A stretch of 64,000 bases of DNA from Methylomonas sp. LL1 (GTDB lineage: Bacteria > Pseudomonadota > Gammaproteobacteria > Methylococcales > Methylomonadaceae). Under the pieces are notes generated by a model. The model saw only the letters and a list, made by a program, of their open reading frames with translations, was not told where the DNA came from and did not search any database. The first letter of the stretch is position 1; each line of letters begins with the position of its first letter. The stretch covers positions 3,720,001-3,784,000 of the forward strand of contig NZ_CP064653.1 of NCBI RefSeq assembly GCF_015711015.1, in the 5' to 3' direction. Both the position numbers and the translations under genes were made by a program. Of the stretch, positions 7,969 to 16,841 are shown one piece after another.

Positions 7969-9198
7969 ATGCCGGTTTTAATGTTGCGGAACATGCGCAA
8001 GGGATTGTTGTTTATGATGGTTGCGGGCCTGACGGCTTGTTCGCAGCTATTGCTGCCTAACAAGCCGCTGGACGTTAGCCTGGCTAGTCCGATAACTGTT
8101 CAAGGCTTGCCGGTACAAAATCTGATTAGTTACGATTTATATGCCGATGGCACGGTGTTGCACGCTATGTTTTCTACGGCAACGGCTGATCCTAAACAGC
8201 CTTATATCGGTTATTTGCACTCCGATGATGATGGTCGGCATTGGTCCGCCCCGATTGCATTAGGCCAATACGCAAGAGCGACTATCGAATCGATGGCCGG
8301 TAACGATCTACAGATTGCGGCGTCCGGCGATACGTTGTTGGCGATCTGGCAAGTGACCGGCGAAATTCCAGGCATGGGGCCGTTAGCGGCAATGTATTCC
8401 AAGGATGGCGGACAAACCTGGGTAGCCGGTGCCAATCCAACCGGCAGCGAGGGCGATCAATCGCATCCCGATCTGGTTGCCGATAGCGATGGCCGGTTTC
8501 ATCTGATCTGGCTGGACGATAGGGACGAGAACGGTTACCAGGGTGTGCGTTATGCCCGCAGTTCGGATGCCGGACAGCATTGGGAACTGGCGCAAACCGT
8601 TGATGAGTCCAGCTGTTCCTGTTGCTGGAACCGCTTGATAACCGGTCCGGATGGGCAGCTCAATGCGCTTTATCGGGATATGGAGCCGCGCGACATGGCA
8701 TTGGCGCAGTCCATGGATGGCGGGAAAAGCTGGCGCCGAATCAGTACGGTGGGCGAATTTAACTGGATATTCGACGGCTGTCCGCACAACGGCGGCGCCT
8801 TGATCCGAACCGAGTCCCAAACCTTGCATGCCTTGGCCTGGACCGGCGTCGAACATAAATCGGGCCTGTATTATCTGCGGTCGGCGGATAACGGCAAAAA
8901 CTGGTCGTTGCCGCAAGCCATGAGGGGCGAGGCTTTGGCGTTTCACGGCGACATCGCGGCCGGCGATGAAGGACGTTTAATCGCAATTTGGGATGCGATG
9001 GGTGCCGACGGTTCGGTGGTGGTGATCAGCGAATCGGTTGATAATGGCCGGAATTGGTCGGCTTCCAGACAGATTTCGACCGTGGGCGGTTCGGCGGTGT
9101 TTCCCCGGATTATCGCCACCAGGTCCGGATTTTTGGCGATGTGGTCGGAACAGAAGCCCGGCGGGGGCAAGCAATGGATGTCCGCGATACTTGAATAA
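7969..9198 (+). CDS. Asp-box (sialidase-fold) lipoprotein with CSCC motif
   Basis: A 409-residue protein with a lipoprotein signal (lipobox GLTAC). It has six Asp-box motifs of the form S-x-D-x-G-x-x-W (such as SKDGGQTW, SADNGKNW, SVDNGRNW), implying a six-bladed beta-propeller. Between blades lies ESSCSCCWNRL, a Cys cluster unusual for sialidases and suited to metal binding. It is followed 24 bp later by copC. I do not call it a sialidase: the catalytic Arg triad cannot be assigned by eye, and the context favours an envelope metal-related function. Confidence 0.75.
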   Translation: MPVLMLRNMRKGLLFMMVAGLTACSQLLLPNKPLDVSLASPITVQGLPVQNLISYDLYADGTVLHAMFSTATADPKQPYIGYLHSDDDGRHWSAPIALGQYARATIESMAGNDLQIAASGDTLLAIWQVTGEIPGMGPLAAMYSKDGGQTWVAGANPTGSEGDQSHPDLVADSDGRFHLIWLDDRDENGYQGVRYARSSDAGQHWELAQTVDESSCSCCWNRLITGPDGQLNALYRDMEPRDMALAQSMDGGKSWRRISTVGEFNWIFDGCPHNGGALIRTESQTLHALAWTGVEHKSGLYYLRSADNGKNWSLPQAMRGEALAFHGDIAAGDEGRLIAIWDAMGADGSVVVISESVDNGRNWSASRQISTVGGSAVFPRIIATRSGFLAMWSEQKPGGGKQWMSAILE

Positions 9199-9222
9199 CT
9201 ATAACCATAACGAGATAGTCAT

Positions 9223-9594
9223 ATGCGCAAATCAACAATAATATTTTCTTCAGTGCTTTTGCTGGCTTCCTTGCTGAGTCCGATTGCGGCCTCCGCGCAT
9301 GCAATTCTGGTGAAATCGCAACCGGCCAAGGATGAAGAAGTCAAGGAAGCCCCCAAGCAAATCGACCTGTGGTTTAACGATCCGGTCAAGAGCGAGTACA
9401 AAGCCTTGGCGGTGATCGATAGCGAAGGCAAGCGCGTCGATAATCACGATGTCGAACAAAGCTTGACCGACGGATCGAATATCCACGCCACGGTAGCGGA
9501 TTTGGCGCCGGGTACTTATACCGTGCGTTATCGGGTGGTTTCGCAGGATACCCATATCGTCACCGGCAAATTCCAATTCACCGTAAAACCTTAA
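9223..9594 (+). CDS. copC: CopC-type periplasmic copper-binding protein
   Basis: A 123-residue precursor. The signal peptide ends ASA (residue 25), so His26 becomes the mature N-terminus. With Asp109 and His111 (SQDTHIVTG) it reproduces the His1/Asp/His Cu(II) site known from CopC proteins. The rest is a single cupredoxin-like CopC domain (LVKSQPAKDEEV at the start, KFQFTVKP at the end). Its TAA stop overlaps the ATG of the next gene (TAATG), indicating translational coupling. No CopD membrane partner is adjacent; a HupE-type membrane protein occupies that place. Confidence 0.92.
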   Translation: MRKSTIIFSSVLLLASLLSPIAASAHAILVKSQPAKDEEVKEAPKQIDLWFNDPVKSEYKALAVIDSEGKRVDNHDVEQSLTDGSNIHATVADLAPGTYTVRYRVVSQDTHIVTGKFQFTVKP

Positions 9595-10286
9595 TGCGGG
9601 TTCAGCCCTTAATCGTTAATTTCATGAATATTCAGCGACTCTCCTCTTTCCGTGTTTCCGTTTTAATGGTCTGTACTTTATTGCTGGCGGGTTGCGAACA
9701 GCTCGGATTCGGGGCCAAGCAATCCAATGCGCTGGGAAATAGGCCCGATCTGGACTGTATTATCGCCAACGATTTTTATGCGGTGCATTTCAGCACCTAT
9801 TTGCAGCCTTCCAAGGACGATCGAAATGCTGATCCTAAAGCCGCTTTCGTGCCGTTTTGCCAGCAGATTCCGCGCGCCGGCAAAATGTTTTTTACCGCCG
9901 ATTTAATCGATCGCGACATACGCACCACGCCTATCGGCATTCGCTTGGTCGAAGTGGAAAAAACCGGTCAAAAAGCCCCGAATGATATTCGCGAAATCCG
10001 CACCATTGCCGAAATTCCAAGCCAGCTTTATCCGCGCGGCGCGGTGGAAGCCCAGGCCGAAATCGATAAAAACGGCGATTATGTGCTGTATTTCCTGATT
10101 GGAGATGCGATCGAGGAAGACGATAAATTCAGAGTGGCGCTGGAAGTCGGCGTTGAGCCGGGCGGCTCCAAGTTGCCGATGATTGCGATTGCCTCGGTGG
10201 CGGCCTTGTTATTGGTGGTGCTGGGCTTTTTGATTTACTTGCATAAACGAAAATCCAATAGTGCGAACGGAGATAGTCAAGTATGA
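9594..10286 (+). CDS. CopC-coupled two-Cys envelope protein, paralogue A
   Basis: A 230-residue protein with a lipoprotein-like signal (LLLAGCEQ), an extracytoplasmic domain and a C-terminal transmembrane helix (about 197-216) with a basic tail (HKRKS). It shares a pattern with the protein at 19386-20009: Cys-x-x-x-Asn-Asp-Tyr/Phe-Tyr, then a second Cys before Ile-Pro, then L-x-DRD-x-R. The two conserved Cys could form a disulfide. I know no named family. The start at 9594 overlaps the copC stop; ATG 9624 is an alternative. The hupE-like gene overlaps its stop by 4 bp. Confidence 0.8.
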   Translation: MRVQPLIVNFMNIQRLSSFRVSVLMVCTLLLAGCEQLGFGAKQSNALGNRPDLDCIIANDFYAVHFSTYLQPSKDDRNADPKAAFVPFCQQIPRAGKMFFTADLIDRDIRTTPIGIRLVEVEKTGQKAPNDIREIRTIAEIPSQLYPRGAVEAQAEIDKNGDYVLYFLIGDAIEEDDKFRVALEVGVEPGGSKLPMIAIASVAALLLVVLGFLIYLHKRKSNSANGDSQV

Positions 10287-11410
10287 AGCATGTTCAGGGA
10301 CGGAATGGCTGGCCTGTTTTGGCAAAATGCTTGCTGATCGTCGGCTTGTTGTTGCAAGCGAATTGGGTTGCCGCGCATCCACCCGGCCTCAGCTCAGTGG
10401 ATGTTGTGATCGAAGTCGAACTGTTGGCTGTCAAGGTGACCTTTGCATTGCAGGACATCGAGGCCTTTGCGCCGATGGATAGCGACCTTGATGCCGAGGT
10501 CAGCAATGCCGAGCGCGATGCGGCCAAGCCCGCAATTGCCCAATTACTGGCAAACCAGTTGCGGGTCAATGTCGACGGCAAGGATTTGGCGTCGGCCGAG
10601 CCAGGTATCGTCAACTATGACGATCAGAACAATGCCCATGTCGAGTTTCGGTTTGAACCGTCGCCGCGGCGGCAGTTGCTGGTGCAATCCAAGTTTTTGG
10701 CGTTATTGCCGGATGGTCATCAGCAATTCGTCAAGATTCGGGATGTGAACGGCAATACCTTGTTGGAAAAAATGCTGGGCAGAGCCAACGATCAGGTTCA
10801 GGTAGAATTTGATTTGGTCGATGGTAAGCAACAGGTTAGCGGGCATGCATGGTTCGCGGCTTTTATCGATTTTTTCAAGCTAGGTGTCGAGCATATTGTC
10901 ACCGGCTACGATCATTTGCTGTTTTTGTTGGCGTTACTGGCGGTTACCCATAGCTTCTGGCCGGCGATTAAGATCATTACCTTTTTCACTATTGCGCATT
11001 CGATCACCTTGGCCCTGGCTGGACTGAATCTGATTGAATTACCCTCAAGTTTCGTCGAGCCTTTCATTGCAGCCACCATCGTTTATGTGGCCGTGGAAAA
11101 CTTGATACGGGGCGATCACCCGAAGGGCCGCCACTGGCTGACCTTCGGTTTCGGTTTGATTCACGGTTTTGGTTTCGCTGGTGTTTTGCGGGAAATGGAC
11201 ATATCCAGCGGCGACACCGGTATTCTGTTGCCATTATTGTCGTTCAACCTAGGGATAGAAACCGGGCAAATCGTGGTGGCGGCTATCGTATTGCCGATGA
11301 TCTGGTGGTTGAACAACAAGCCGGAGTTCTCCGTGAAATTCCTAAAAGGTTGCTCGTTCATGATCAGTCTGATGGGCGCTTACTGGTTCTTGGAACGTAC
11401 CGTGTTGTAA
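10283..11410 (+). CDS. HupE/UreJ_2-family membrane protein
   Basis: A 375-residue protein with a signal peptide (ending WVAAHPPG), a periplasmic domain (about 35-185) and a six- or seven-helix membrane domain carrying the family signature GVEHIVTGYDHLLFLL, then IAHSITLAL and GLIHGFGFAG. Conserved His and Asp residues in these helices resemble the nickel/cobalt permease-like HupE/UreJ proteins. It starts inside the stop of the CopC-coupled protein (ATGA overlap), so copC, the two-Cys protein and this gene form one translational unit. The transported metal is not proven; copper or nickel are both possible. Confidence 0.88.
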   Translation: MKHVQGRNGWPVLAKCLLIVGLLLQANWVAAHPPGLSSVDVVIEVELLAVKVTFALQDIEAFAPMDSDLDAEVSNAERDAAKPAIAQLLANQLRVNVDGKDLASAEPGIVNYDDQNNAHVEFRFEPSPRRQLLVQSKFLALLPDGHQQFVKIRDVNGNTLLEKMLGRANDQVQVEFDLVDGKQQVSGHAWFAAFIDFFKLGVEHIVTGYDHLLFLLALLAVTHSFWPAIKIITFFTIAHSITLALAGLNLIELPSSFVEPFIAATIVYVAVENLIRGDHPKGRHWLTFGFGLIHGFGFAGVLREMDISSGDTGILLPLLSFNLGIETGQIVVAAIVLPMIWWLNNKPEFSVKFLKGCSFMISLMGAYWFLERTVL

Positions 11411-11416
11411 GCAAGT

Positions 11417-11450
11417 AACCGACGGCGGATTCGCGGGCCACCGCCGGTTG
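11417..11450 (+). terminator. Possible terminator after the copC-hupE unit
   Basis: Inverted repeat ACCGaCGGCGG / CCGCCGGT just after the stop at 11410, followed by a short T-rich stretch (GTTTC). The stem is strong but the T-tract is weak, so this may be only an attenuating hairpin. Confidence 0.45.
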
Positions 11451-11689
11451 TTTCTCATCCTCTCCCGCTGCTTTCCGGCCTTCATTCCGATCCCGTTTCT
11501 TGATCCGGTCAGGCTCGGGCTTGTTATTGCGCGGCAAAGAAGCGCGAACGATGCCGGTAGGAAATATATAAATTTCATCATACAATAGGGTCCGCTGTGC
11601 TTCAGCCGGATACGAGCCTATGTCTACCAATCGATGCCGGACAAGCACAAAGCGGATGGTTTCAGTCACTGACGGGATTGGCGGAGAAG

Positions 11690-12112
11690 ATGAGGGTTTT
11701 TGTAATGATGTTAGGACTGGCATTGTTGAATGCTTGCGGAAATGCCGGGCAAATCAATGGCCTTAGTTTAACTACCGCCCATAAGTCGGTCAGCTTTATC
11801 AAGGAGCATTTGCCGGCCAATCAGCGGGTTGAATTTGAAGTGGCTTATTGGGCTCTACGGGCGCAATTCAAAACCGATGGCGATTTTCTAAAAGCCATCG
11901 ACGGTAAAACGGCCGGTGATTTGATTGCCTCGGCCAAGGCCGGTTTTATCGATGGCAAGGTATCAGGCGCCAAGGAATATGCCGCTTATCCAAACTGGGA
12001 GCAAATGATAGCCGAGCAAACCCGGATACGGACCGAACAGGATCGTGGCGCCATCGACCCGCACGATAAGAAAGGCTATCCCAGGGTTGATTACAAGATG
12101 CATGCGATGTAA
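11690..12112 (+). CDS. Small lipoprotein, DUF6694-like
   Basis: From ATG 11690 (preceded by GGAG) the protein is 140 residues with a lipoprotein signal, MRVFVMMLGLALLNACGN. An alpha-helical domain follows (SVSFIKEHLPANQRVEFE and TAGDLIASAKAGFIDGKV) resembling short DUF6694-type lipoproteins. The C-terminal about 50 residues are charged and lack a known domain. It lies between the copC-hupE unit and the second two-component system. The function is unknown and the DUF assignment is tentative. Confidence 0.6.
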   Translation: MRVFVMMLGLALLNACGNAGQINGLSLTTAHKSVSFIKEHLPANQRVEFEVAYWALRAQFKTDGDFLKAIDGKTAGDLIASAKAGFIDGKVSGAKEYAAYPNWEQMIAEQTRIRTEQDRGAIDPHDKKGYPRVDYKMHAM

Positions 12113-12138
12113 CGCTTTGCGTTGCATCGGGATTGAGT

Positions 12139-12804
12139 ATGCGGTTACTGCTGGTTGAAGACGATCTGGTTCTATCCCGGTCCTTGGAAATAGATTTGGG
12201 CGCTGCGGGATATGTGGTCGACACGGCTAGGGATGGCGTAAACGGCGAGTTTCTGGGGGCAACCGAAAATTATGACGCCGTCATTCTTGATTTGGGTTTG
12301 CCTAAACTGCCTGGAATCGAAATTTTGCAACGCTGGCGAGCGGCCGGCAATAGTGTGCCGGTGATCGTACTGACGGCGCGCGATGCCTGGCATGAAAAAG
12401 TCGATGGCTTCAAAGCCGGTGCCGATGATTATCTGGGCAAACCCTTCCACCCGCAAGAACTGCTGGTTCGGTTACAAGCCATATTGAAACGCGTGCATAG
12501 CTGTAACCAAGTCCGGTTGAATGTGCTGGGCGTGGAACTCGACGAGGACGAACAGACCGCTTCGGTCAATGGCGGGCCAGCGCATGCTCTAACGGCTATC
12601 GAATTCAGATTGCTGCGCTACTTCATGCTGAATGCCGGCAAAGTACTCAACAAGGCGCAACTCAGCGAGCATATCTATAGCGAATCCTCGGAACCGGATA
12701 GCAATGTGATCGAAGTGTATGTAAAGCGTTTGCGTCGGATCGTTGGCAGCGATTTGATCCAAACCCGGCGGAGCCAAGGTTATGTTTTCGGGGCAAAGCC
12801 ATGA
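12139..12804 (+). CDS. OmpR-family response regulator (PhoP-like)
   Basis: A 221-residue protein starting MRLLLVEDDLVLSR at ATG 12139; a TTG two codons upstream is less likely. The receiver has Asp51 (VILDLGLP) and Lys in YLGKPFH. The C-terminal winged helix ends in IQTRRSQGYVFG. Its stop overlaps the start of the kinase gene (ATGA), so the pair is translationally coupled. It is the second two-component system in the metal region and directly precedes the first TonB-dependent receptor, a plausible target. Confidence 0.9.
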   Translation: MRLLLVEDDLVLSRSLEIDLGAAGYVVDTARDGVNGEFLGATENYDAVILDLGLPKLPGIEILQRWRAAGNSVPVIVLTARDAWHEKVDGFKAGADDYLGKPFHPQELLVRLQAILKRVHSCNQVRLNVLGVELDEDEQTASVNGGPAHALTAIEFRLLRYFMLNAGKVLNKAQLSEHIYSESSEPDSNVIEVYVKRLRRIVGSDLIQTRRSQGYVFGAKP

Positions 12805-14126
12805 TGCCGTTGCGCAAACGCTTGGGTCGTGGATTGATCGTGTTGTTATGCATCATTTTCGTGATTCATTGGATTGCCGCCGATTGGATGATACGTAGCG
12901 TTGCCGAAAAGCAGATGGCCAACCGCTTGGAGGACGACGGCCATTCGCTGCTGGAAACGCTCACCGCCACGGCGGACGATCAGGTCGGTTTCGATAGTTA
13001 TCATATCAGCTCGGTCTACAACCGCCGTCTTTCCGGCCACTATTATCTGGTGAAAGTGGATGCGCAAGCCTATCCCTCGCCGTCATTGCTCGATTTTCCG
13101 TTGCAAGCAGAGCCGATCGGACCGGAGCAGTCTAAGATCTACCATATCAATGGGCCGGAGCAGCGGCCGCTGTTGGTTCTCGGTTTAGGGGCGGTGAAAT
13201 TCGGCCATAGAATCAACATCAGCATTGCCGAGGATTTATCCGCCGTGGATCACGACATTACCGCGATGCGCCTAACTTATTTCGGCTTGACGCTGCTGAT
13301 TTTGGTCAGTGCGATCGTATTGCTGAACTGGGATGTCAAACGATCCTTGCGGCCGCTGGCACTGGTGGGCGGCGAACTCGAGCAGGTTTCCAGCGGGCGG
13401 CGGCAGCGGATTGGTTTGGATGTGCCGGAGGAAATCGAACCCCTGGTGAAAGAGATCAATCGTTTGTTGGAGCTGGTTGTGCGGCGCTTGCAGCAATCGC
13501 GCACCGCAATCGGCAATTTGGCCCATGCTTTGAAGCCGCCGATGGCGCTACTGTACCGAATCGCCGAGGAGCCGGTATTCGACGATTACCCGGAGTTGCG
13601 CCGGCAACTGCACACTCAAACCGAAAACATCCATCGGTGCATTGAGCGAGAACTGAAACGCGCGCGAATTGCCGGGGACCAGCAGCTGACTATTGCCTTC
13701 AACCCCAGGCAGGAACTCATCGCGCTGAAAAAAACCTTGCGCGCCATCTACGCCGAAAAGGCATTGGATATTCAAATCACCGCGCCCGATGGACAGATTC
13801 ATTTCGATCGGGAGGACATGATGGAGATGTTGGGCAACCTGCTGGATAACGCCTGCAAGTGGGCTAAACATCGGATCGATGTCGAAATGGATTTTTCCGA
13901 TGTTTTAGATATCCGGGTGGCGGACGACGGCCCTGGATGCTCCGAAGCGGAACTGCAAACCCTGACTCAACGCGGATTACGCTTGGATGAATCCATACAA
14001 GGACACGGGCTTGGTCTGGCTATCGTTTCGGACATCGTCAATTCCTACAAGGGCAATTTACAAATTGGCCGCAGCAAGCCCTTAGGCGGTTTTTTGGCCA
14101 CGGTGAGCCTACCCCTATCTCGATAA
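12801..14126 (+). CDS. Sensor histidine kinase (PhoQ-like)
   Basis: A 441-residue protein with transmembrane helices at about 10-30 and 158-176, a periplasmic sensor between them and a HAMP-like segment. The H-box IGNLAHALKPPM places the phospho-His at 242; the usual Lys-Thr-Pro is changed to Lys-Pro-Pro. The HATPase motifs are NLLDNACKWAK, DDGPG and GHGLGLAI. This is the PhoQ/ParS type of kinase. The ligand is unknown. Confidence 0.88.
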   Translation: MMPLRKRLGRGLIVLLCIIFVIHWIAADWMIRSVAEKQMANRLEDDGHSLLETLTATADDQVGFDSYHISSVYNRRLSGHYYLVKVDAQAYPSPSLLDFPLQAEPIGPEQSKIYHINGPEQRPLLVLGLGAVKFGHRINISIAEDLSAVDHDITAMRLTYFGLTLLILVSAIVLLNWDVKRSLRPLALVGGELEQVSSGRRQRIGLDVPEEIEPLVKEINRLLELVVRRLQQSRTAIGNLAHALKPPMALLYRIAEEPVFDDYPELRRQLHTQTENIHRCIERELKRARIAGDQQLTIAFNPRQELIALKKTLRAIYAEKALDIQITAPDGQIHFDREDMMEMLGNLLDNACKWAKHRIDVEMDFSDVLDIRVADDGPGCSEAELQTLTQRGLRLDESIQGHGLGLAIVSDIVNSYKGNLQIGRSKPLGGFLATVSLPLSR

Positions 14127-14195
14127 TTCTCTCTGTCGTTTGTTGATGGCCCGTTTTTCAGTTTCGATTCACGCCCTTTCGTTAAATTAGGGACA

Positions 14196-14217
14196 GTACC
14201 CGGTGATCAGTGGGTAC
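14196..14217. promoter_or_regulatory. Palindrome upstream of TonB receptor gene
   Basis: GTACCC (14196-14201) and GGGTAC (14212-14217) flank a central TGATCA, giving a near-palindromic 22-bp site 45 bp before the receptor start and 70 bp after the kinase stop. It could be an operator or a short hairpin in the leader. No T-tract follows. Confidence 0.35.
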
Positions 14218-14261
14218 CCAACTAATCAGCATTTTCAAGTTTCAAACGGTGAGAGGATAAT

Positions 14262-16532
14262 ATGAATTATAAAGACGGGCTACTACCGGCTTTGTTATTG
14301 AGTGTCATCGCTCACGGCGCGGTGGCCGTGGAACAAGCCAAAGTCGGCCGGACAGCCAGCGACAACAACGCCGAAACGCTGCCCAGCGTGGAAGTCGAGG
14401 AAAGCGTCGAAAAAGCCGCGACTTTTTCCGGATCGACCTCGGTGATCAACAAGCAGACACTGGAGCGCGATCAGGTATTCACCGTCAACGAAGCCTTGCG
14501 CAAGGCGCCGGGCGTATATGTTCGCGACGAGGAAGGTTTCGGCATTCGGCCCAATATCGGCATACGCGGCCAGAACCCATTCCGCTCCACCAAGGTATTA
14601 TTTCTGGAAGACGGCCTGCCGTTCAACTTCGCGCCCTACGGTGACAACGACATCTATTATCATCCGCCGATCGAGCGCTATGACGGCGTGGAAATTTATA
14701 AGGGCGCCGATTTGACTCAGTTCGGCCCGCAAACCCTCAGCGGCGCGGTCAATTATCTGACCCCGAAAGTGCCGACCAAGCCCGGCGGTTTCGCCAGCTT
14801 TACCGGCGGTAATCGCGATTACCTGAACGGCCATGTCCGCTACGGCGGCATGTTCAACGGCGTCACGGGCGTCGATAGCGCCGGCGGCACTATCGATTAC
14901 ATCCACAAGCAAGGCTCGCGCGCGCGCGACAACACCTTTGCCGAACTCGACGATGTCAATCTGAAAAGTATCATCGACATCGACGCGCAAAACCGCCTGA
15001 CCTTGCGCGGCGATTTTTACCGCGAGGACTCACAGTCCACCTTCGGCCTGACCGAGGCCGAATACAGTAATTTCGGTCCGCGTTACAACCCGTTCAAGAA
15101 CGACCGCTTCACGACCGAGCGCTGGGCGGCATCGGCAACCCATCAGCATTATTTCAACGATGATGTAACCTTGGAAACCAGTTTCTATTGGTCGAGTTTT
15201 CATCGCGACTTCTGGCGGCAGATGAACCAGCAGCCCAGTGATTTGAACAACTGCTTCGCCGGCAATAATGCCGCTAATCTGGCGTTCCGGGAGGCCAGGT
15301 TGAGCGGCCAGGCCATTGATGTCGATAGCTGCAATTTCGTTCGAGGCCGCTTGCGCGAATACGAAACCTGGGGTGTCGCGCCGACCATTCATGCCAAGCA
15401 CGACTTGTTCGGCGTCGACAACCAACTGGACGCGGGGTTTAGAGCGCATGTCGAAAATCAATACCGGCGCACGGTGGATGGAGGATTGCCGACCGCGCGC
15501 GACGGGGTTCTGGGCGAATTTCAGGACCGTTATGCCCAGGCCTTTTCCGGCTTCGTGCAAAATAAATTCATGCTGGGCGACTGGACCGCCACGCCGGGCG
15601 TGCGGGTCGAATCGGTCAGCTACCAGCGCGAGAACAAGCTGAATGGACAGAAAGGCGAGTCTTCGGTGACCGAAGCCTTGCCGTCGTTCGCGATGACGTA
15701 CACGCCGGTCGATCAAGCCACGCTGTTCTTCGGCGTGCATCGCGGTTTCGCTCCGCAGCGGGTTGAAGACACCATAGGCAACGACGGCAATAGCGTCGAA
15801 ATCGGCGCCGAAAAAAGCTGGAATTTCGAGTTCGGTGTGCGCAGTCAGCCTATGCGCGGCGTCAAAAGCGATTTGACCTTTTTCCATAACGATTTTGAAG
15901 TGCTGACCGTGCTCGGCACCGTGGGCGGAAACGATTCGCCGGTCGCCCAAGGCGCGGCCTTGTTCGAGGGCGTGGAGTTTTTCAACCGCTTCGATCTTGG
16001 CGAGACTTTCGGCTGGAACCACAACCCATATCTGCAAGTCGCCTATACCTGGCTGCCGACCGCAGAATCGACCTCGCCGTTTCAGTGCATGTCGCAGTCC
16101 AATGGCCAACCGCAGCCGCAAAGCCGTTGCCCAGGCGGAAACGTCTACGGCTCGGAGGCCGGCAAGCGCTTGCCCTATGCGCCGGAAAACTTGTTGACTG
16201 CAACGCTCGGTTATTCGAATCCCGGCAGCGGTTTCGATGCGCATTTCGAGACCGTGTTCGTCGATCAGCAATTCGGCGATTTCATGAATCTGGAAAGCGG
16301 GTCCGATCACCCTGATGGTCCAAATAGCGTCAATGCCCGCTCCGGCCAGTTCGGCAAAATCAGCGATTATGTGGTGGTCAACTTCGCCACCTCCTACAAG
16401 ATTCATCGTGACATTACCCTCTATGCATCCTTGAAAAACATGCCGGATAACGATTATCTGGTCGACCGGGTGCGCGGTATGTTGCCGGGTTCGCCGAGGT
16501 TGGTACAGGCCGGATTCAAATATGAGTTTTGA
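14262..16532 (+). CDS. TonB-dependent outer-membrane receptor (FecA-like)
   Basis: A 756-residue protein with signal peptide (about 1-22), plug domain (about 50-165; VNEALRKAPGVYVRDEEG, IGIRGQNPFRSTKVLFLEDG, VEIYKGAD) and a 22-strand barrel ending in aromatic Phe (LVQAGFKYEF). The plug resembles FecA-type siderophore or metal-chelate receptors. GAGAGGATAAT precedes the ATG. Its place between a two-component system and a HupE-like gene suggests import of a metal chelate; which metal cannot be read from the sequence. Confidence 0.9.
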   Translation: MNYKDGLLPALLLSVIAHGAVAVEQAKVGRTASDNNAETLPSVEVEESVEKAATFSGSTSVINKQTLERDQVFTVNEALRKAPGVYVRDEEGFGIRPNIGIRGQNPFRSTKVLFLEDGLPFNFAPYGDNDIYYHPPIERYDGVEIYKGADLTQFGPQTLSGAVNYLTPKVPTKPGGFASFTGGNRDYLNGHVRYGGMFNGVTGVDSAGGTIDYIHKQGSRARDNTFAELDDVNLKSIIDIDAQNRLTLRGDFYREDSQSTFGLTEAEYSNFGPRYNPFKNDRFTTERWAASATHQHYFNDDVTLETSFYWSSFHRDFWRQMNQQPSDLNNCFAGNNAANLAFREARLSGQAIDVDSCNFVRGRLREYETWGVAPTIHAKHDLFGVDNQLDAGFRAHVENQYRRTVDGGLPTARDGVLGEFQDRYAQAFSGFVQNKFMLGDWTATPGVRVESVSYQRENKLNGQKGESSVTEALPSFAMTYTPVDQATLFFGVHRGFAPQRVEDTIGNDGNSVEIGAEKSWNFEFGVRSQPMRGVKSDLTFFHNDFEVLTVLGTVGGNDSPVAQGAALFEGVEFFNRFDLGETFGWNHNPYLQVAYTWLPTAESTSPFQCMSQSNGQPQPQSRCPGGNVYGSEAGKRLPYAPENLLTATLGYSNPGSGFDAHFETVFVDQQFGDFMNLESGSDHPDGPNSVNARSGQFGKISDYVVVNFATSYKIHRDITLYASLKNMPDNDYLVDRVRGMLPGSPRLVQAGFKYEF

Positions 16533-16841
16533 AGAAGGGGGGTCTTCCTGGAATTGAATAATATGAACTATTATTTATTTTTCATATTTCTGGTACTATG
16601 TACTCGTCTTGTTCGCCGCGATTGAGTCCGATTTTGCTAACTCGTCGGTCTTAGCCGTGGCAATAAGACAATGAGATACCGCGCACATCATCATGCACGG
16701 AAACTTTTTTGCATTCCCTAGCACTTGGCGCTTCCGGTCGTATTTCGTGCAACCAGAGGCGTCAAGGTTTTTTCCTAAAGTTATGTAACAACAGAGCCCG
16801 GTTTCCGAACGGAATTCGGCAACCAAGATTAGGAGGCGGTG
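16533..16841. other. Long leader upstream of hupE-like gene
   Basis: There is no gene in these 309 bp. The region starts with an AT-rich dyad (16561-16587) and the sequence GGTACTATG, then about 250 bp without an obvious motif up to the AGGAGG ribosome-binding site at 16831. A comparably long untranslated stretch precedes the hupE-like gene at 22783. Confidence 0.6.
16561..16587. promoter_or_regulatory. Candidate NikR-type operator
   Basis: The half-sites ATATGA (16561-16566) and TCATAT (16582-16587) are exact inverted repeats separated by 15 bp. This resembles the E. coli NikR operator GTATGA-N16-TCATAC, one base shorter. A nikR gene is in the window (21830). A related TTTCATA-containing sequence lies upstream of the hupE-like gene at 22783. 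Confidence 0.4.

Noticed and set aside
15030-16406. 458-residue minus-strand open frame inside the TonB receptor gene
   Set aside because: Antisense shadow of a GC-rich gene. The plus strand encodes a complete receptor.
14160-16841. Cobalamin riboswitch upstream of the TonB receptor or hupE-like genes
   Set aside because: I looked for the conserved B12-box and core elements and did not find them in the leaders at 14127-14261, 16533-16841 or 22283-22782.
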